A stretch of DNA of 64,000 nucleotides from Chitinophagaceae bacterium (GCA_947447265.1 CANFKC010000017.1:32763-96762), one strand, 5' to 3'; counted from the stretch's first letter, positions 8,829 to 18,088 are shown. Program-made: numbers and translations. The notes: generated by a model from the sequence alone, not told the origin.

Positions 8829-9731
8829 TTAAATTTCATAAACATTGCCCTCTACCGTTATATGCACATTAGAAAATACGGAAGACGCCTCCTGGTGAAA
8901 AGGTTCGAGGTCTTTGTATTTAGAAGAGAAATGACCGAGCAGCAATTGCGTTGCATTGGCCATATTCGCAAATTGAGCGGCCTGCAGGGCGGTTGTATGA
9001 AAACGCGCCTCAGCCTTGGTGCTATCATTGTGCAGATAGGTGCTTTCGTGGTAAATGGTGTCTACGTCCTTGACTATATGAAGAAAGCTTTCTGTAAAGA
9101 TGGTATCAGCACAATAAGCATACCTGCGCGGCGCCGGACCTTCTTCAGTAAGGGTTGTATTTTCAATAACCGTACCATCAGGCATTACGTAATCTTCACC
9201 CATTTTCAGGTTTTCGTAAAAAGCAACCGGGATAGCCATTGCAATGCATTTTTCCGGTAAAATTTTCCTGCCACGGGTTTTTGATTCAATAAGGAAGCCA
9301 TGGCATTGTATACGATGTATGACCGGAAAACATGTTACCCTGAACGACGGCGCATCTACCAGAACCTCCGAGCCTTCGGGCAACGGATGGAAAATGAGCG
9401 GATAGGAAAGCTCCGTATCGGCAACTTTTAAAATCTGGTCCAGTATAAGAATCAATTCTTTGGGGCCGTACAAATGCAATGCCTCCGACCTGCCCATAAG
9501 GCTCATACTGTTTACCAGGCCCGGCAAACCAAAATAATGATCGCCATGTAAATGGCTGATAAAAATATGATTGAGTTTGCGCCATTTAATGCTGTAGCGC
9601 TGCATCTGAATCTGCGTAGCTTCCCCGCAGTCAATAAGCAAAATCTGTCCATGAACAGATACTGCCTGAGAAGTCGGGTGACGACCAAATGCGGGAAGCG
9701 CTGAGTTATTTCCTAGTATGGTGACTTTCAT
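8829..9731 (-). CDS. rnz: Ribonuclease Z
   Basis: A 300-residue metallo-beta-lactamase-fold endonuclease that trims the 3' ends of tRNA precursors. The N terminus MKVTILGNNSALPAFGRHPTS is the ElaC/RNase Z signature. The zinc motif HLHGDH spans H60-H65, preceded by DCGE (34-37). Later ligands include FLVIH-type H138, YCADT and LLLGHFSSKY near residue 265. The exosite arm, about 155-200, is present (MAIPVAFYENLKMGEDYVMP). Length fits the short bacterial form. Start chosen at the conserved MKVTILG. Confidence 0.96.
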   Translation of the reverse strand: MKVTILGNNSALPAFGRHPTSQAVSVHGQILLIDCGEATQIQMQRYSIKWRKLNHIFISHLHGDHYFGLPGLVNSMSLMGRSEALHLYGPKELILILDQILKVADTELSYPLIFHPLPEGSEVLVDAPSFRVTCFPVIHRIQCHGFLIESKTRGRKILPEKCIAMAIPVAFYENLKMGEDYVMPDGTVIENTTLTEEGPAPRRYAYCADTIFTESFLHIVKDVDTIYHESTYLHNDSTKAEARFHTTALQAAQFANMANATQLLLGHFSSKYKDLEPFHQEASSVFSNVHITVEGNVYEI

Positions 9732-9842
9732 TGTTTAGTTGCAAGTGGGTAGTAAGCTGTTATGGTAAAGGTTAGTGCCAAAAAGAAGTGAGCAGGTAAA
9801 TTCAGAAATAGCCAATAGCGCACTTTTGGCCGGGGTTATTAG

Positions 9843-10256
9843 TTATAACACCCTTCTGTCTTTTTCGTCAATTGCAGCATCGTTAATACTGGCATAACGG
9901 CGCGCCATAAGGCCATCTTCATTAAATTCCCACATTTCATTGCCATAGCTTCTGTACCAATGGCCACTTTCGTCATGCCATTCGTATTCAAACCTTACGC
10001 CTATTTTGTTATCGGTAAAGCTCCACAGCTCCTTCTTCAAACGATAGTCATGTTCCTTCTGCCACTTACGTTGCAGAAATTCTTTAACGGCTTCGCGCCC
10101 CTGAATAAATTCCGTGCGATTACGCCATTCCGTATCAATGGTGTAGGCCATACATACCTTTTCCGGATCTTTGGTATTCCATGCATTTTCGGCCATTTGC
10201 ACCTTTTGCAAGGCAGTTTCCATTGTAAATGGCGGGAATGGAGGCTTTTGTTCCAT
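9843..10256 (-). CDS. DUF1348 family NTF2-like protein
   Basis: 137 residues matching DUF1348, a small family with an NTF2/SnoaL-like cone fold: [56 protein letters not shown] and [21 protein letters not shown] are characteristic. The family has no established substrate. It is followed on the same strand by rnz about 110 bases away, without an obvious shared operon signal. Confidence 0.88.
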   Translation of the reverse strand: MEQKPPFPPFTMETALQKVQMAENAWNTKDPEKVCMAYTIDTEWRNRTEFIQGREAVKEFLQRKWQKEHDYRLKKELWSFTDNKIGVRFEYEWHDESGHWYRSYGNEMWEFNEDGLMARRYASINDAAIDEKDRRVL

Positions 10257-10318
10257 GAGTTATTGGTTTAATTATTATTAACGTTCAACATCAGCATTGC
10301 AATGGCAAATCATTACCA

Positions 10319-10531
10319 TTACTTGCTGTCCTTCTTTTTGAGATAATGGGTTGTAATTGTCCGCGCCCAGTAGCGGGGAACGGCGTGTTCAGTTTGCAAC
10401 ATAGCTACTACCTCGTTCGATTTTTTCTCAGCAGCATTAAAGCCATCGAGCAACTGCACCCAATGCGCTATAGGCTTACCGGTCTTCTCTACTACCTGTT
10501 CATCCGTCACATCCCAATAATCAGTTTTCAT
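10319..10531 (-). CDS. DUF4287 domain protein
   Basis: Seventy residues from the internal ATG at 10531. This start is preferred because MKTDYWDVTDEQVVEKTGK begins the domain, while the upstream extension is an IIe/Phe-rich run unlike the family. The sequence matches DUF4287: the T-GK-xxxW motif in EKTGKPIAHWVQLLDGF and a late RYWARTITTHYLKK. Function is unknown. It lies divergent from the natA-like gene, with about 100 bases between. Confidence 0.8.
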   Translation of the reverse strand: MKTDYWDVTDEQVVEKTGKPIAHWVQLLDGFNAAEKKSNEVVAMLQTEHAVPRYWARTITTHYLKKKDSK

Positions 10532-10629
10532 GCGGCGTATTATTTTTATGATAAAAATAGCACTAAAAATAAACAAACATGAGGGTATACCATTGTTTCG
10601 TTATTTTACACTAATAATTAAGCCTGTAC

Positions 10630-11535
10630 ATGATAAGCATTCGTAACATAGTGAAGCAATACGCCAGTCACCGGGCGTTATCAGACGTTAGTATAGAAAT
10701 TGAAAGTGGTAAAGTTTTTGGGCTGCTGGGGCCAAATGGAGCCGGAAAAACATCACTTATTCGCATTATAAACCAGATAACCGGCCCCGACTCCGGCGAA
10801 ATCCTTTTTAATGGAGAGAAACTCAATCAATCGCATATTGACCGTATTGGCTACCTGCCTGAAGAGCGCGGCCTGTATAAAAAAATGGAGATTGGTGAGC
10901 AAATCATATATCTGGCGCAGTTAAAAGGCCTTACCCAACAGGAAGCTAAGCAACGGGCTAAAAAATGGTTCACGAAACTTGGCATTGAAAGCTGGTGGAA
11001 TAAAAAGATAGAAGAACTATCAAAAGGCATGCAGCAAAAGGCGCAGTTTGTGGCAACCGTTATACACGAGCCTGAACTGATAATACTGGATGAACCATTT
11101 ACCGGGTTTGACCCTGTAAATGCCGAAATAATTAAGAATGAAATACTGGAGCTGAACCGTAATGGGGCTACCATAATATTTTCAACACACCGTATGGAAA
11201 GTGTGGAGGAACTTTGCGATTCAATAGCTTTACTTAACCTTTCGCATAAAATACTGGATGGTAAAGTAAAAGAAATACGCAATGCCTACCGCACCGGCAC
11301 TTTTACTATTGCTTATGAAGGCGAAAAAATAACCGTCGATGGGGGTGCTCCATTCACCATTAATTCACACTACCCTATTGATGGCGGCTACGAATTACAA
11401 ATAAATCTGCCAGCGCAAACCAAAGTAAATGATGTGCTGCAATATATGCTGCCAAGAGCAAGCATAACCAGGCTGGAAGAAGTAATACCTACTATGAACG
11501 AGATTTTTATAGAAGCTGTAGGTAAGGGACGATAA
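10630..11535 (+). CDS. ABC transporter ATP-binding protein (NatA-like)
   Basis: 301 residues. Walker A is GPNGAGKTS (34-42), the Q-loop/NQITGP region follows, the signature is LSKGMQQKAQFV and Walker B is ELIILDEPFTGFDP with the switch H in STHRMES. The extended C-terminal domain (DUF4162 type) is seen after about residue 215. The next gene, 50 bases downstream, encodes the matching permease. Together they resemble NatAB-type exporters annotated for Na+ efflux, although substrates in Bacteroidota are unproven. Confidence 0.92.
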   Translation: MISIRNIVKQYASHRALSDVSIEIESGKVFGLLGPNGAGKTSLIRIINQITGPDSGEILFNGEKLNQSHIDRIGYLPEERGLYKKMEIGEQIIYLAQLKGLTQQEAKQRAKKWFTKLGIESWWNKKIEELSKGMQQKAQFVATVIHEPELIILDEPFTGFDPVNAEIIKNEILELNRNGATIIFSTHRMESVEELCDSIALLNLSHKILDGKVKEIRNAYRTGTFTIAYEGEKITVDGGAPFTINSHYPIDGGYELQINLPAQTKVNDVLQYMLPRASITRLEEVIPTMNEIFIEAVGKGR

Positions 11536-11585
11536 CACAATAAAATTGTCCGAAGCAATTTCTTTTACCATTAAAAACAGATGCA

Positions 11586-12899
11586 ATGAACAAGATATTA
11601 CTCATTATACAACGCGAATACCTTTCAAGAGTTAAGAAGAAATCATTTTTAGTAGTTACTTTTTTAGTGCCGGTATTGTTTATGGGCATGATAACGCTCG
11701 TAGCTTACCTTGCGGTTAACCAAGGCGGCCTAGGCGACAAAAAAAGAATTGAAGTAGTGGATGAAAGCGGCTGGTTCGCAGGAAAGATGCAGAGCACTGA
11801 CAATGTGCAATATTCATTCGCTGATAATTATCCGAAGGCCAAAGCAACTTTTATTAAGCAGGACTATGACTACTTACTGTACATACCCGCGACAGTAACC
11901 AACATACAAATGTTTGGCGAAAAGACACCCAGCGCCCTGAATAAATCAGCCATTGAAAATACCCTTACGGGGATTGCAAGGTCGCACCGGCTTGCCGATG
12001 CGCATATCGACTCTACCATATTGGCCAGCGCACAAAAAGAAGTGAGTATTGATGCCAAACAAATAACTGAAAAGGGCGAGCAGGATGCCCATACGGATGC
12101 TGCATTTGCAGTAGGCTTTGCATGCGCCTTTCTTATTTACCTTTCCCTGTTTCTATATGGCGCACAGGTAATGCGTGGTGTTATTGAAGAAAAAGTAAGC
12201 CGAATTATTGAAGTCATCATTTCTTCAGTTAAGCCATTTCAGTTGATGCTGGGTAAAATTATAGGTGTAGGTATGGTGGGGCTTACCCAGTTTATTCTAT
12301 GGATAGTGCTTACCATGGTACTATCTACCGCCGCAGGCACCTTAATGGGTGGTAAAAACGCCGATAGCATGCAGCAGATGCAAACAACTGGGCCGGGCTC
12401 AAAAATGAATGCGGCAACACAGGCCGCGGCCAATAATAATGTTAGCGAGCTTTTAGGCAGCCTGAGCAGCTTGCCCGTAACCCAAATAGTTGTCTGCTTC
12501 CTGTTTTACTTCTTGTTTGGCTACCTGCTTTACAGCGCGCTATTTGCGGCCGTAGGTTCGGCAGTAGATAATGAAACGGAGACGCAACAGTTTATGATAC
12601 CTATCACGCTCCCGCTGATTTTTACGTTTATGATAGCGCAGACTGTTATTATAAACAACCCTGACAGTACGCTATCAATAACCTTATCTATGATACCTTT
12701 TACCGCACCTATTGCCATGATGATACGTATTCCTTTTGGCGTTCCCCCACTGCAAATTGCCGCATCGATGGTATTTATGGTATTAGGCTTTTTGTTCACC
12801 ACATGGGTTGCAGGGCGCATCTACAGGGTTGGCATCCTTATGTATGGCAAGAAGGCAAGTTATAAGGAGATAGCCAAGTGGTTTATGTATAAGGAATAA
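11586..12899 (+). CDS. ABC-2 type permease (NatB-like)
   Basis: 437 residues with ABC-2 permease architecture: one N-terminal membrane segment (about 20-45, VTFLVPVLFMGMITLVAYLA), a large extracytoplasmic domain (about 46-175), then five or so membrane helices from about 180 to the end. The cytoplasmic EEKVSRIIEVIISSVKPFQLMLGK block that couples to the ATPase is conserved. It forms an operon with the ATP-binding gene directly upstream. Substrate not predictable. A perfect 12-bp hairpin follows about 115 bases after the stop. Confidence 0.92.
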   Translation: MNKILLIIQREYLSRVKKKSFLVVTFLVPVLFMGMITLVAYLAVNQGGLGDKKRIEVVDESGWFAGKMQSTDNVQYSFADNYPKAKATFIKQDYDYLLYIPATVTNIQMFGEKTPSALNKSAIENTLTGIARSHRLADAHIDSTILASAQKEVSIDAKQITEKGEQDAHTDAAFAVGFACAFLIYLSLFLYGAQVMRGVIEEKVSRIIEVIISSVKPFQLMLGKIIGVGMVGLTQFILWIVLTMVLSTAAGTLMGGKNADSMQQMQTTGPGSKMNAATQAAANNNVSELLGSLSSLPVTQIVVCFLFYFLFGYLLYSALFAAVGSAVDNETETQQFMIPITLPLIFTFMIAQTVIINNPDSTLSITLSMIPFTAPIAMMIRIPFGVPPLQIAASMVFMVLGFLFTTWVAGRIYRVGILMYGKKASYKEIAKWFMYKE

Positions 12900-13014
12900 G
12901 CGGAAAAAGTACCTGGCTATTGTGCAAGCCTTATCCAGAAAATTCTGACTTAGATATGTTACCGCAAAGAAGGCGCAAAAGCAACTAGATTTATGCAGGT
13001 TTTGAACATCAAAA

Positions 13015-13050
13015 AAGCGTATCCTAATTATTACTAAATAGGATACGCTT
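13015..13050. terminator. Bidirectional hairpin terminator between NatB and the phage head module
   Basis: Perfect 12-bp stem (aagcgtatccta with taggatacgctt), 12-base loop, A-run before and pyrimidines after. It sits between two convergent genes and can stop transcription from both sides, insulating the minus-strand phage module from the host operon. Confidence 0.8.
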
Positions 13051-13073
13051 CTGTGCTTTTACAAAGTGATGTA

Positions 13074-13724
13074 TTAACCAATGCTGCCTCCTGTTCCGGA
13101 GGTGCTTCCAGTATCGCCGGACGGAGGTTCGGGAGTTGGGAGTGGTGTAGCAAGCGGCATGCCTGTATCCATAACAATATTTGCCGGCAGGCCTGTAGTT
13201 AAACGGGTGGGTGCGGTAGTATAGTCTTCAAAGGCTATTGCATAGGTTACCTCCCTTACCCGCACATTGTCTTTTCGCCTGGCTGTTTTGCTGGCTATCC
13301 GGTTAAGGCCACCAAAGCCTTGTAAGGGGACTGGTATAGCATCTGCCGCATATTCATTCGCGGGTTTCCAGCCATGCACGGCATGGTGCAGAATATGCTC
13401 CAGCTCATAGTAGAAAATAGCCCGTTCGCGGTATGCTTCCGGTGCAGAGCCATGGCTGCCACTTAATGGAGGGAAGCCGATTCGGATAACTACTTTGCCA
13501 GAAGCCAACTGGCAATTCTGAGAAATGGCAGTGTAGATAAAATCGTCTATATCTATGAGCGCACAAGGCCACGATACAGCGTAACGTCCGCCAGCAGCAT
13601 CTAACTGGCCAAGGTCCTGATCTATGTAACGAAAGCAGGGTTGCACAACGCCATCAATGATTGTGGTGAGCGTGGCAATTTTTGCCTGTATGTGTAAAAA
13701 AAGTTCGGCTATGGGGCTATTCAT
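13074..13724 (-). CDS. Mu gp37-like phage protein (tail terminator/neck)
   Basis: 216 residues, last gene of the minus-strand phage module. The N-terminal half (HIQAKIATLTTIIDGVVQPC, about 10-35, then WPCALIDIDDFIYTAI and VVIRIGFPP) resembles the small neck/tail-terminator proteins that follow gp36 in Mu-like phages. The C-terminal about 40 residues are Pro/Gly/Ser/Thr-rich and look disordered. A 64-base gap separates it from the portal gene upstream. Family assignment is by position and fold-like pattern, so the exact role (gp37 analogue, joining tail to head) is inference. Confidence 0.6.
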   Translation of the reverse strand: MNSPIAELFLHIQAKIATLTTIIDGVVQPCFRYIDQDLGQLDAAGGRYAVSWPCALIDIDDFIYTAISQNCQLASGKVVIRIGFPPLSGSHGSAPEAYRERAIFYYELEHILHHAVHGWKPANEYAADAIPVPLQGFGGLNRIASKTARRKDNVRVREVTYAIAFEDYTTAPTRLTTGLPANIVMDTGMPLATPLPTPEPPSGDTGSTSGTGGSIG

Positions 13725-13788
13725 GTTGTTGTTAATTTGGGATGCACAGTTTAGGCGTTGTAACCGTATTTTAGAAATGAGGTACTAG

Positions 13789-15054
13789 TTATACCATAGA
13801 CTGCAAGAAGTGGGTGACACTATTGTAAAGGTTCCTGAATTTTGATGACGAGCCCTTCAGGCTATGTGCTGTTTCTGCTGTTTTCTTTTGCATTTGGGTT
13901 TTTAAAGCATCGTAGTTTTCAGGTTTGGGTATGCCATAGGTGCTGTACCAGTAATCGTCAGACAGTGGCAGGTCGCCAGGCATGCGGGTATCAATTTCAA
14001 TGCGCTGCATCAGGTAGGCAATATCAATATCTCGACTGAAGACAAAACTACCACCATCAGTAACCGGGTAGCCGTAGCTTTTGAGCACATTAATGAAGCG
14101 TTGGTCATTAAGATGGTTGGCAGTATAAAAAATATCGCTCTTAGATATTTCTAATTGCTGCGCGGCATGCACTTTACTTTTAGAAAGGCTGCCTACAGAA
14201 TTATTTGTAGTGGTTTCCGTATTGCCTAAAACAATAATGCTCATCTCGTCGTTCAGGGCATCTTTGAAAGAGCTTTGCAATTGGCCATCTCCGTTAGCCT
14301 GCTTACCATCATGCGTCTTGAACGACGCCTGTTTAGGTATCATCAGGGCCAATGCACTCCCAGCCTCATCAAGTATTTGTTTCAGTTCAATTTTGGTTTG
14401 TTCATCATTCGCATCGTATTCAATTATACGCATGGGTACGCCAAATATCTCAATGAAATTGGCCCAGTCTGACATATTGCTTCGCTTGTAGATCGCGTAA
14501 GGAGCGCATTTCAGCAAAAGGCCAAGGTCACTACTTTCACCAAGTACCCATAGGTTTTCATGTGCATCGTAGGCTATGCCCTGGCTGCTGTTTTGTTCTA
14601 TTGCAACTATTCTCCACTTTGGTTTTATGTGCTTCCGTGGAATCTCCACAAAGGCTAATTCGTTACCCGGAATAAATTCCATCCCACTTACGCCCCACAA
14701 TTGTGTCTCCATTATTTTACGGATCACATTGCGGAAAGCTGTCGTATTGATTAGCGCATCCATTGCATCTACCTTTTTGCCGTATTTATCATGGTAGTAA
14801 ACGGGCTTATTCAGCACTGCATCTATGCGCTTATTGATGATGCCCGTGAGGTGGCCATCCAGCATAATATCATCATAGAGATCGTAAAGGCGTGTTCTGT
14901 TGGGCGAATAAACTGATTCGGCAGAGACATGGGCGCTGCGCCACTGTTCAATGTCTTTGCCAGAGCGGTTCACCGACTGTATCCTGATATCGTTTATTAC
15001 CAATTTTGTTTCCTGCGGAAGCTTATCGTGTGTAATATGGGGTGTTGCTGACAT
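13789..15054 (-). CDS. Phage portal protein, DUF935 (Mu gp29-like)
   Basis: 421 residues of the DUF935 portal family. Visible hallmarks are RTRLYDLYDDIMLDGHLTGI near residue 53, the clip/stem-like ETQLWGVSGMEFIPG segment (about 117-130), NFIEIFGVPMRI (about 205), and a serine/asparagine-rich stretch (TTTNNSVGSLSKSKVH) before the crown. A portal dodecamer forms the DNA channel of the head and docks the terminase. It follows the DUF1320 gene and precedes the gp37-like gene on the same strand. No separate minor head protein (gpF type) is found in the window. Confidence 0.9.
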   Translation of the reverse strand: MSATPHITHDKLPQETKLVINDIRIQSVNRSGKDIEQWRSAHVSAESVYSPNRTRLYDLYDDIMLDGHLTGIINKRIDAVLNKPVYYHDKYGKKVDAMDALINTTAFRNVIRKIMETQLWGVSGMEFIPGNELAFVEIPRKHIKPKWRIVAIEQNSSQGIAYDAHENLWVLGESSDLGLLLKCAPYAIYKRSNMSDWANFIEIFGVPMRIIEYDANDEQTKIELKQILDEAGSALALMIPKQASFKTHDGKQANGDGQLQSSFKDALNDEMSIIVLGNTETTTNNSVGSLSKSKVHAAQQLEISKSDIFYTANHLNDQRFINVLKSYGYPVTDGGSFVFSRDIDIAYLMQRIEIDTRMPGDLPLSDDYWYSTYGIPKPENYDALKTQMQKKTAETAHSLKGSSSKFRNLYNSVTHFLQSMV

Positions 15055-15120
15055 ATTGCTTTGTTTTAGGTTAATGTATTTGTCGCGCTTTGGTTTAATT
15101 TTTTCCAGGAACTACTATTC

Positions 15121-15555
15121 TTAAAAGCTGTTATTGCGCTTAGGGTACCAGCTTCCGGAAACAGAAGAGCCCTGCGGGGCCGTTTGACCTGCTGTGTCTT
15201 TGTAGGGCCAACCTGCAGGGTTTACGGTTCCATTCTGTATGGTTAATAACTGAGCAATCGCCTTCTCGTAATTCGCCTTAATGTGTTCATAATTGACAGA
15301 TGGGTTGGCAAGGCCGACCAGGTTCCAACAGGCGATGGCCACACAATACCTTTTCAGCAGTGGGGAGGCGAAAGAAGGCCCAGCATCCGCGCTACCAAGC
15401 AATGCTACTGTATCATATTTTGAAAGGTAGATGCTTACTTCATCTATAGCCGCACTTATCGCTGTTTCTGCAAGCGAATTATCCTGCCGGGTTATCTCTT
15501 CTACTACTTCAGGATACAGCAGCGTGTACAGGTCTGCAGTTGCAATTATCGCCAT
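15121..15555 (-). CDS. DUF1320 phage protein (Mu gp36-like)
   Basis: 144 residues with the DUF1320 layout: MAIIATADLYTLLYPEVVEE, then AETAISAAIDEVSIYLSKYD (about 29-48), then a LLKRYCVAIACWNLV helix and a disordered Gly/Pro/Ser tail. In Mu-like phages this protein sits at the head-tail joining region. The gene lies 21 bases downstream of the terminase gene, within the same minus-strand operon. In Mu it comes after the capsid gene; here it sits between terminase and portal, an unusual order. Confidence 0.85.
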   Translation of the reverse strand: MAIIATADLYTLLYPEVVEEITRQDNSLAETAISAAIDEVSIYLSKYDTVALLGSADAGPSFASPLLKRYCVAIACWNLVGLANPSVNYEHIKANYEKAIAQLLTIQNGTVNPAGWPYKDTAGQTAPQGSSVSGSWYPKRNNSF

Positions 15556-15576
15556 GTCGTTCTGTTTTAGGTATGC

Positions 15577-17121
15577 TTAAAATTGTTTAGAATTAGGTTT
15601 ACGTTTAATAATGGTAATTGTACCGGCTTTGGTAACGGTATCTTTATTATTGATCATCCATACCGCACCTTCAACTGCATCGGGCCCATCGTCATGCGCA
15701 CGGGAGCCAGGTGCGAATGCGACGAACTGTTCATCCAGACGTTTCATGTGCGGATTGTCGCGTTCCGCTTCGTTCAGGTAAAGTTTGCAGTTGCGGTGCA
15801 ACGGCTCCAGTAAAGCTTCTATGCGGGTGAATTTGTGGTCCTTCTTTCGCTTGTCTACCATTATCGGAATAGTGCTGTTATGTTGCTTACCCACTTTATA
15901 AAATTCGCCCAGTATAACATCCTGCAGCAATACTTCTTCCATGTAGTAGTAGCAACTTTTACCAGCTGTAAAATCCATCATATCGTAGTGCCAGCTTATC
16001 ATTGCCGCGGTAGAGGTTTGTTCCACAAAGCACTTCAACACATGGAATTCATCTTTCCACTTGCCGACCAAAACAGTTGCCTTATAGTCGTTACCGGGGC
16101 CTTCTTTAAAAGAGGGGTCAGTATAGCAAACGAGCAGACTGTATTCAGCAAGCGGGGGCATGGGTTTGTAGTTCATCTTCCTGAAAACAGAACCTTCGGT
16201 AATGGGGTTGTTGTAATATTCCTTTTGCGCGCTGGCATAGCTCTTTTGTTTCAGTACACGCGCTATGTGTTCTTTTGTGTTCTTCTGCGGCCATGATGGG
16301 TTGCCGTTTGCATCAACAATATTCACTTCATCAACATAATCGGCGTATTTACAGGCCCTTACAACGCAGCAGTCCACCGCTATACGGTTACCGCAAAATA
16401 TAATGGTTGTTGCTCTCGATATGGAACGCGTGCCTATTGCAGCCTCTTCTATCCATTTCCAGGTTTTGTTAACCATGGCGGGGTTGCGACAGTCGTTATC
16501 CGTATCAATGTCGTCAAATAATATAACATCCGGTCTTACGTTCTTTTCGTTCTTGGCACCGCGTGGGGGCTGATCGGCCCCTACCGCCCTGAAGCTTACA
16601 TCCTTCTTTGTAGTAAATTCTGCTTCCGTCCACTTGCCGTAGCGCATTTGCAGACCGTAATCATTCCTGATGCGAGGGTTGTGTTGCAAATGCGCCCGAT
16701 ATGGCATCAGCAAGCGGATAGCGTTATCGAGGCTACTGCTTATTAGAAGCACATATTTTTTCCGCAGCCTGTCACCTTTTCCACCCACAGGCATTGCACC
16801 TGCGAGGGTGAGGTATAATACTTCCATCATGGTGCGGGTACTTTTAGCCAATTCCCGGCTCCAAAGCCGAACCTCGTACCATTCGGGATTATCCAGAATA
16901 CGCTTAGTTGCAGCAATGTGAAAATCAGCGGGCTCGGCCTCTTCTCCGGGAAAGTAGTATCTGAACCACTTCTCCGGGAATTTTTCGAGTTGCATTACGC
17001 GGGCTTTCTTTGCTGCGGCCTCTTCAGGTTCATCTTGCGGAAACGCGCCCAGCATTTTTTCCAGAAATGTGTCCCAGTCGAGGGCATTCTGTTTCTTTGC
17101 ATCAACCATAGGTTTAGTCAT
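15577..17121 (-). CDS. Phage terminase large subunit (ATPase/nuclease)
   Basis: 514 residues, the DNA-packaging motor. The ATPase half has a variant Walker A, WSRELAKST (87-95), where the usual GK is AK, and Walker B VILFDDIDTD (199-208). The nuclease half keeps its acidic residues: D335 in CYTDPSF, E395/E396 in YYYMEEVLL, and D477/D478/D481 in AHDDGPDA. All are intact, so both activities are plausible. The start overlaps the end of the upstream small-terminase-like gene by 8 bases. Confidence 0.93.
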   Translation of the reverse strand: MTKPMVDAKKQNALDWDTFLEKMLGAFPQDEPEEAAAKKARVMQLEKFPEKWFRYYFPGEEAEPADFHIAATKRILDNPEWYEVRLWSRELAKSTRTMMEVLYLTLAGAMPVGGKGDRLRKKYVLLISSSLDNAIRLLMPYRAHLQHNPRIRNDYGLQMRYGKWTEAEFTTKKDVSFRAVGADQPPRGAKNEKNVRPDVILFDDIDTDNDCRNPAMVNKTWKWIEEAAIGTRSISRATTIIFCGNRIAVDCCVVRACKYADYVDEVNIVDANGNPSWPQKNTKEHIARVLKQKSYASAQKEYYNNPITEGSVFRKMNYKPMPPLAEYSLLVCYTDPSFKEGPGNDYKATVLVGKWKDEFHVLKCFVEQTSTAAMISWHYDMMDFTAGKSCYYYMEEVLLQDVILGEFYKVGKQHNSTIPIMVDKRKKDHKFTRIEALLEPLHRNCKLYLNEAERDNPHMKRLDEQFVAFAPGSRAHDDGPDAVEGAVWMINNKDTVTKAGTITIIKRKPNSKQF

Positions 17122-17599
17122 TTATCAATTTTGATTTGATAAAGCCATCAAAAACGACGGTAATCGATTTTGCCAGTTCCAGGTTGTCGTTCTTTATCCA
17201 GAGTATGAATTCTTTAGCAACTTTTATTATTTGTCCTACACTAGTGCTGGTCTCAATTTCTGCTATAGAAGCTGCCAGCTTCTTCTGTATGTTGGCTTCT
17301 TTATCATTCGGGTATCCGGCGCCCTGCATAATTGATGTATTCAGATTACCGAGTTGCTCATAAAACAATCGCAACTGCTCATCTTTGTCTGCAATCAGCT
17401 TTGCGCAGTAGTTTTTCCATTCGCCTAGCTGCCGGGCTTTCTGTGAGCGGGCAGCATTTTTCGATGCGATCTTAGCGGTGAAAGAATCTATCCCGGCAAG
17501 TACAATTTGCAACGCTTCCGGGCTGGTATTTGTATTTGATTGCAGCGCTGGTGCTGCTGTCTTCTTTTTGCGGGTGGTGGTGTTTTTAATGGTAGCCAT
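17114..17599 (-). CDS. Terminase small subunit-like protein, first gene of head module
   Basis: 161 residues from the ATG at 17599; a longer frame to 17671 exists but its leader would run through the operator element. The protein begins with a basic segment (MATIKNTTTRKKKTAAP), then a helical region with Glu/Lys-rich stretches (KIASKNAARSQKARQLGEWKNYCAKLIADK) and IQKKLAASIAEIETS. No domain is recognised directly. Its place immediately upstream of, and overlapping, terL is that of the small terminase, which binds DNA and starts packaging. The role is therefore from context. Confidence 0.55.
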   Translation of the reverse strand: MATIKNTTTRKKKTAAPALQSNTNTSPEALQIVLAGIDSFTAKIASKNAARSQKARQLGEWKNYCAKLIADKDEQLRLFYEQLGNLNTSIMQGAGYPNDKEANIQKKLAASIAEIETSTSVGQIIKVAKEFILWIKNDNLELAKSITVVFDGFIKSKLIND

Positions 17600-17649
17600 G
17601 GCACAAAATTCCGTTAAGGAATCGTGTGAATAAATTGAATGCAGAACGA

Positions 17650-17710
17650 TGTGCAGTAAAGTGCAAATCATGTGTACTTTACTACGAATGATGCGTAGAA
17701 AAGTGCAAAT
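17650..17710 (-). promoter_or_regulatory. Palindromic operator-like element upstream of head module
   Basis: Read toward the small-terminase gene, 17650-17688 matches the 39-bp palindrome at 35191-35229 in 31 of 39 positions. It contains the imperfect palindrome gtaaagtgca/tgtactttac (17656-17665, 17673-17682). A second half-copy, cgtagaaaagtgcaaat, lies at 17694-17710. A further aaagtgca is at 17721-17728. The element is about 50-130 bases upstream of the first gene of the module. Confidence 0.7.
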
Positions 17711-17820
17711 AATTAGAATTAAAGTGCATGCTAAAAACGGATAAGAGGCGCACTTAAAAATCGACAGATCCTTTATCCAGTAGTGCTTTCAGAAGATTTT
17801 AATAACCATAAAATGTTGCC

Positions 17821-18066
17821 TTAAGCGAGCAACCTTTTAAGCAAACCAATAAATTTACGGGTCTCCATTTCCCTTCCGCATTTATTCAGGTGATACCACT
17901 GGTCATAGAACATGGTACTATCCTGTACCACAGCATTAATGGGGTCTAAAGGTTTGTTGTATCCAGCTTTTTCAAAAATGGAATAATCATACTTTTTATG
18001 GTCTGGCAAGTTGGGAAGTTTGTGATTTTTGACACATTTAATCCCATTCAGGGTTGACCAACGTTT
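17821..18066 (-). pseudogene. C-terminal remnant of an SGNH/GDSL-like hydrolase
   Basis: An open stretch of about 80 codons with no ATG, delimited by a stop at 18067-18069. The tail reads MFYDQWYHLNKCGREMETRKF followed by LLKRLL. The DxxHLN-x-x-G arrangement is the usual catalytic Asp-His end of SGNH/GDSL-type esterases and related surface proteins. The N-terminal part is absent. It sits directly at the outer edge of the phage head module and may mark a rearrangement boundary. The family guess rests on one motif. Confidence 0.5.
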
Positions 18067-18088
18067 TTAGATACTTTTTCAGCAGACC

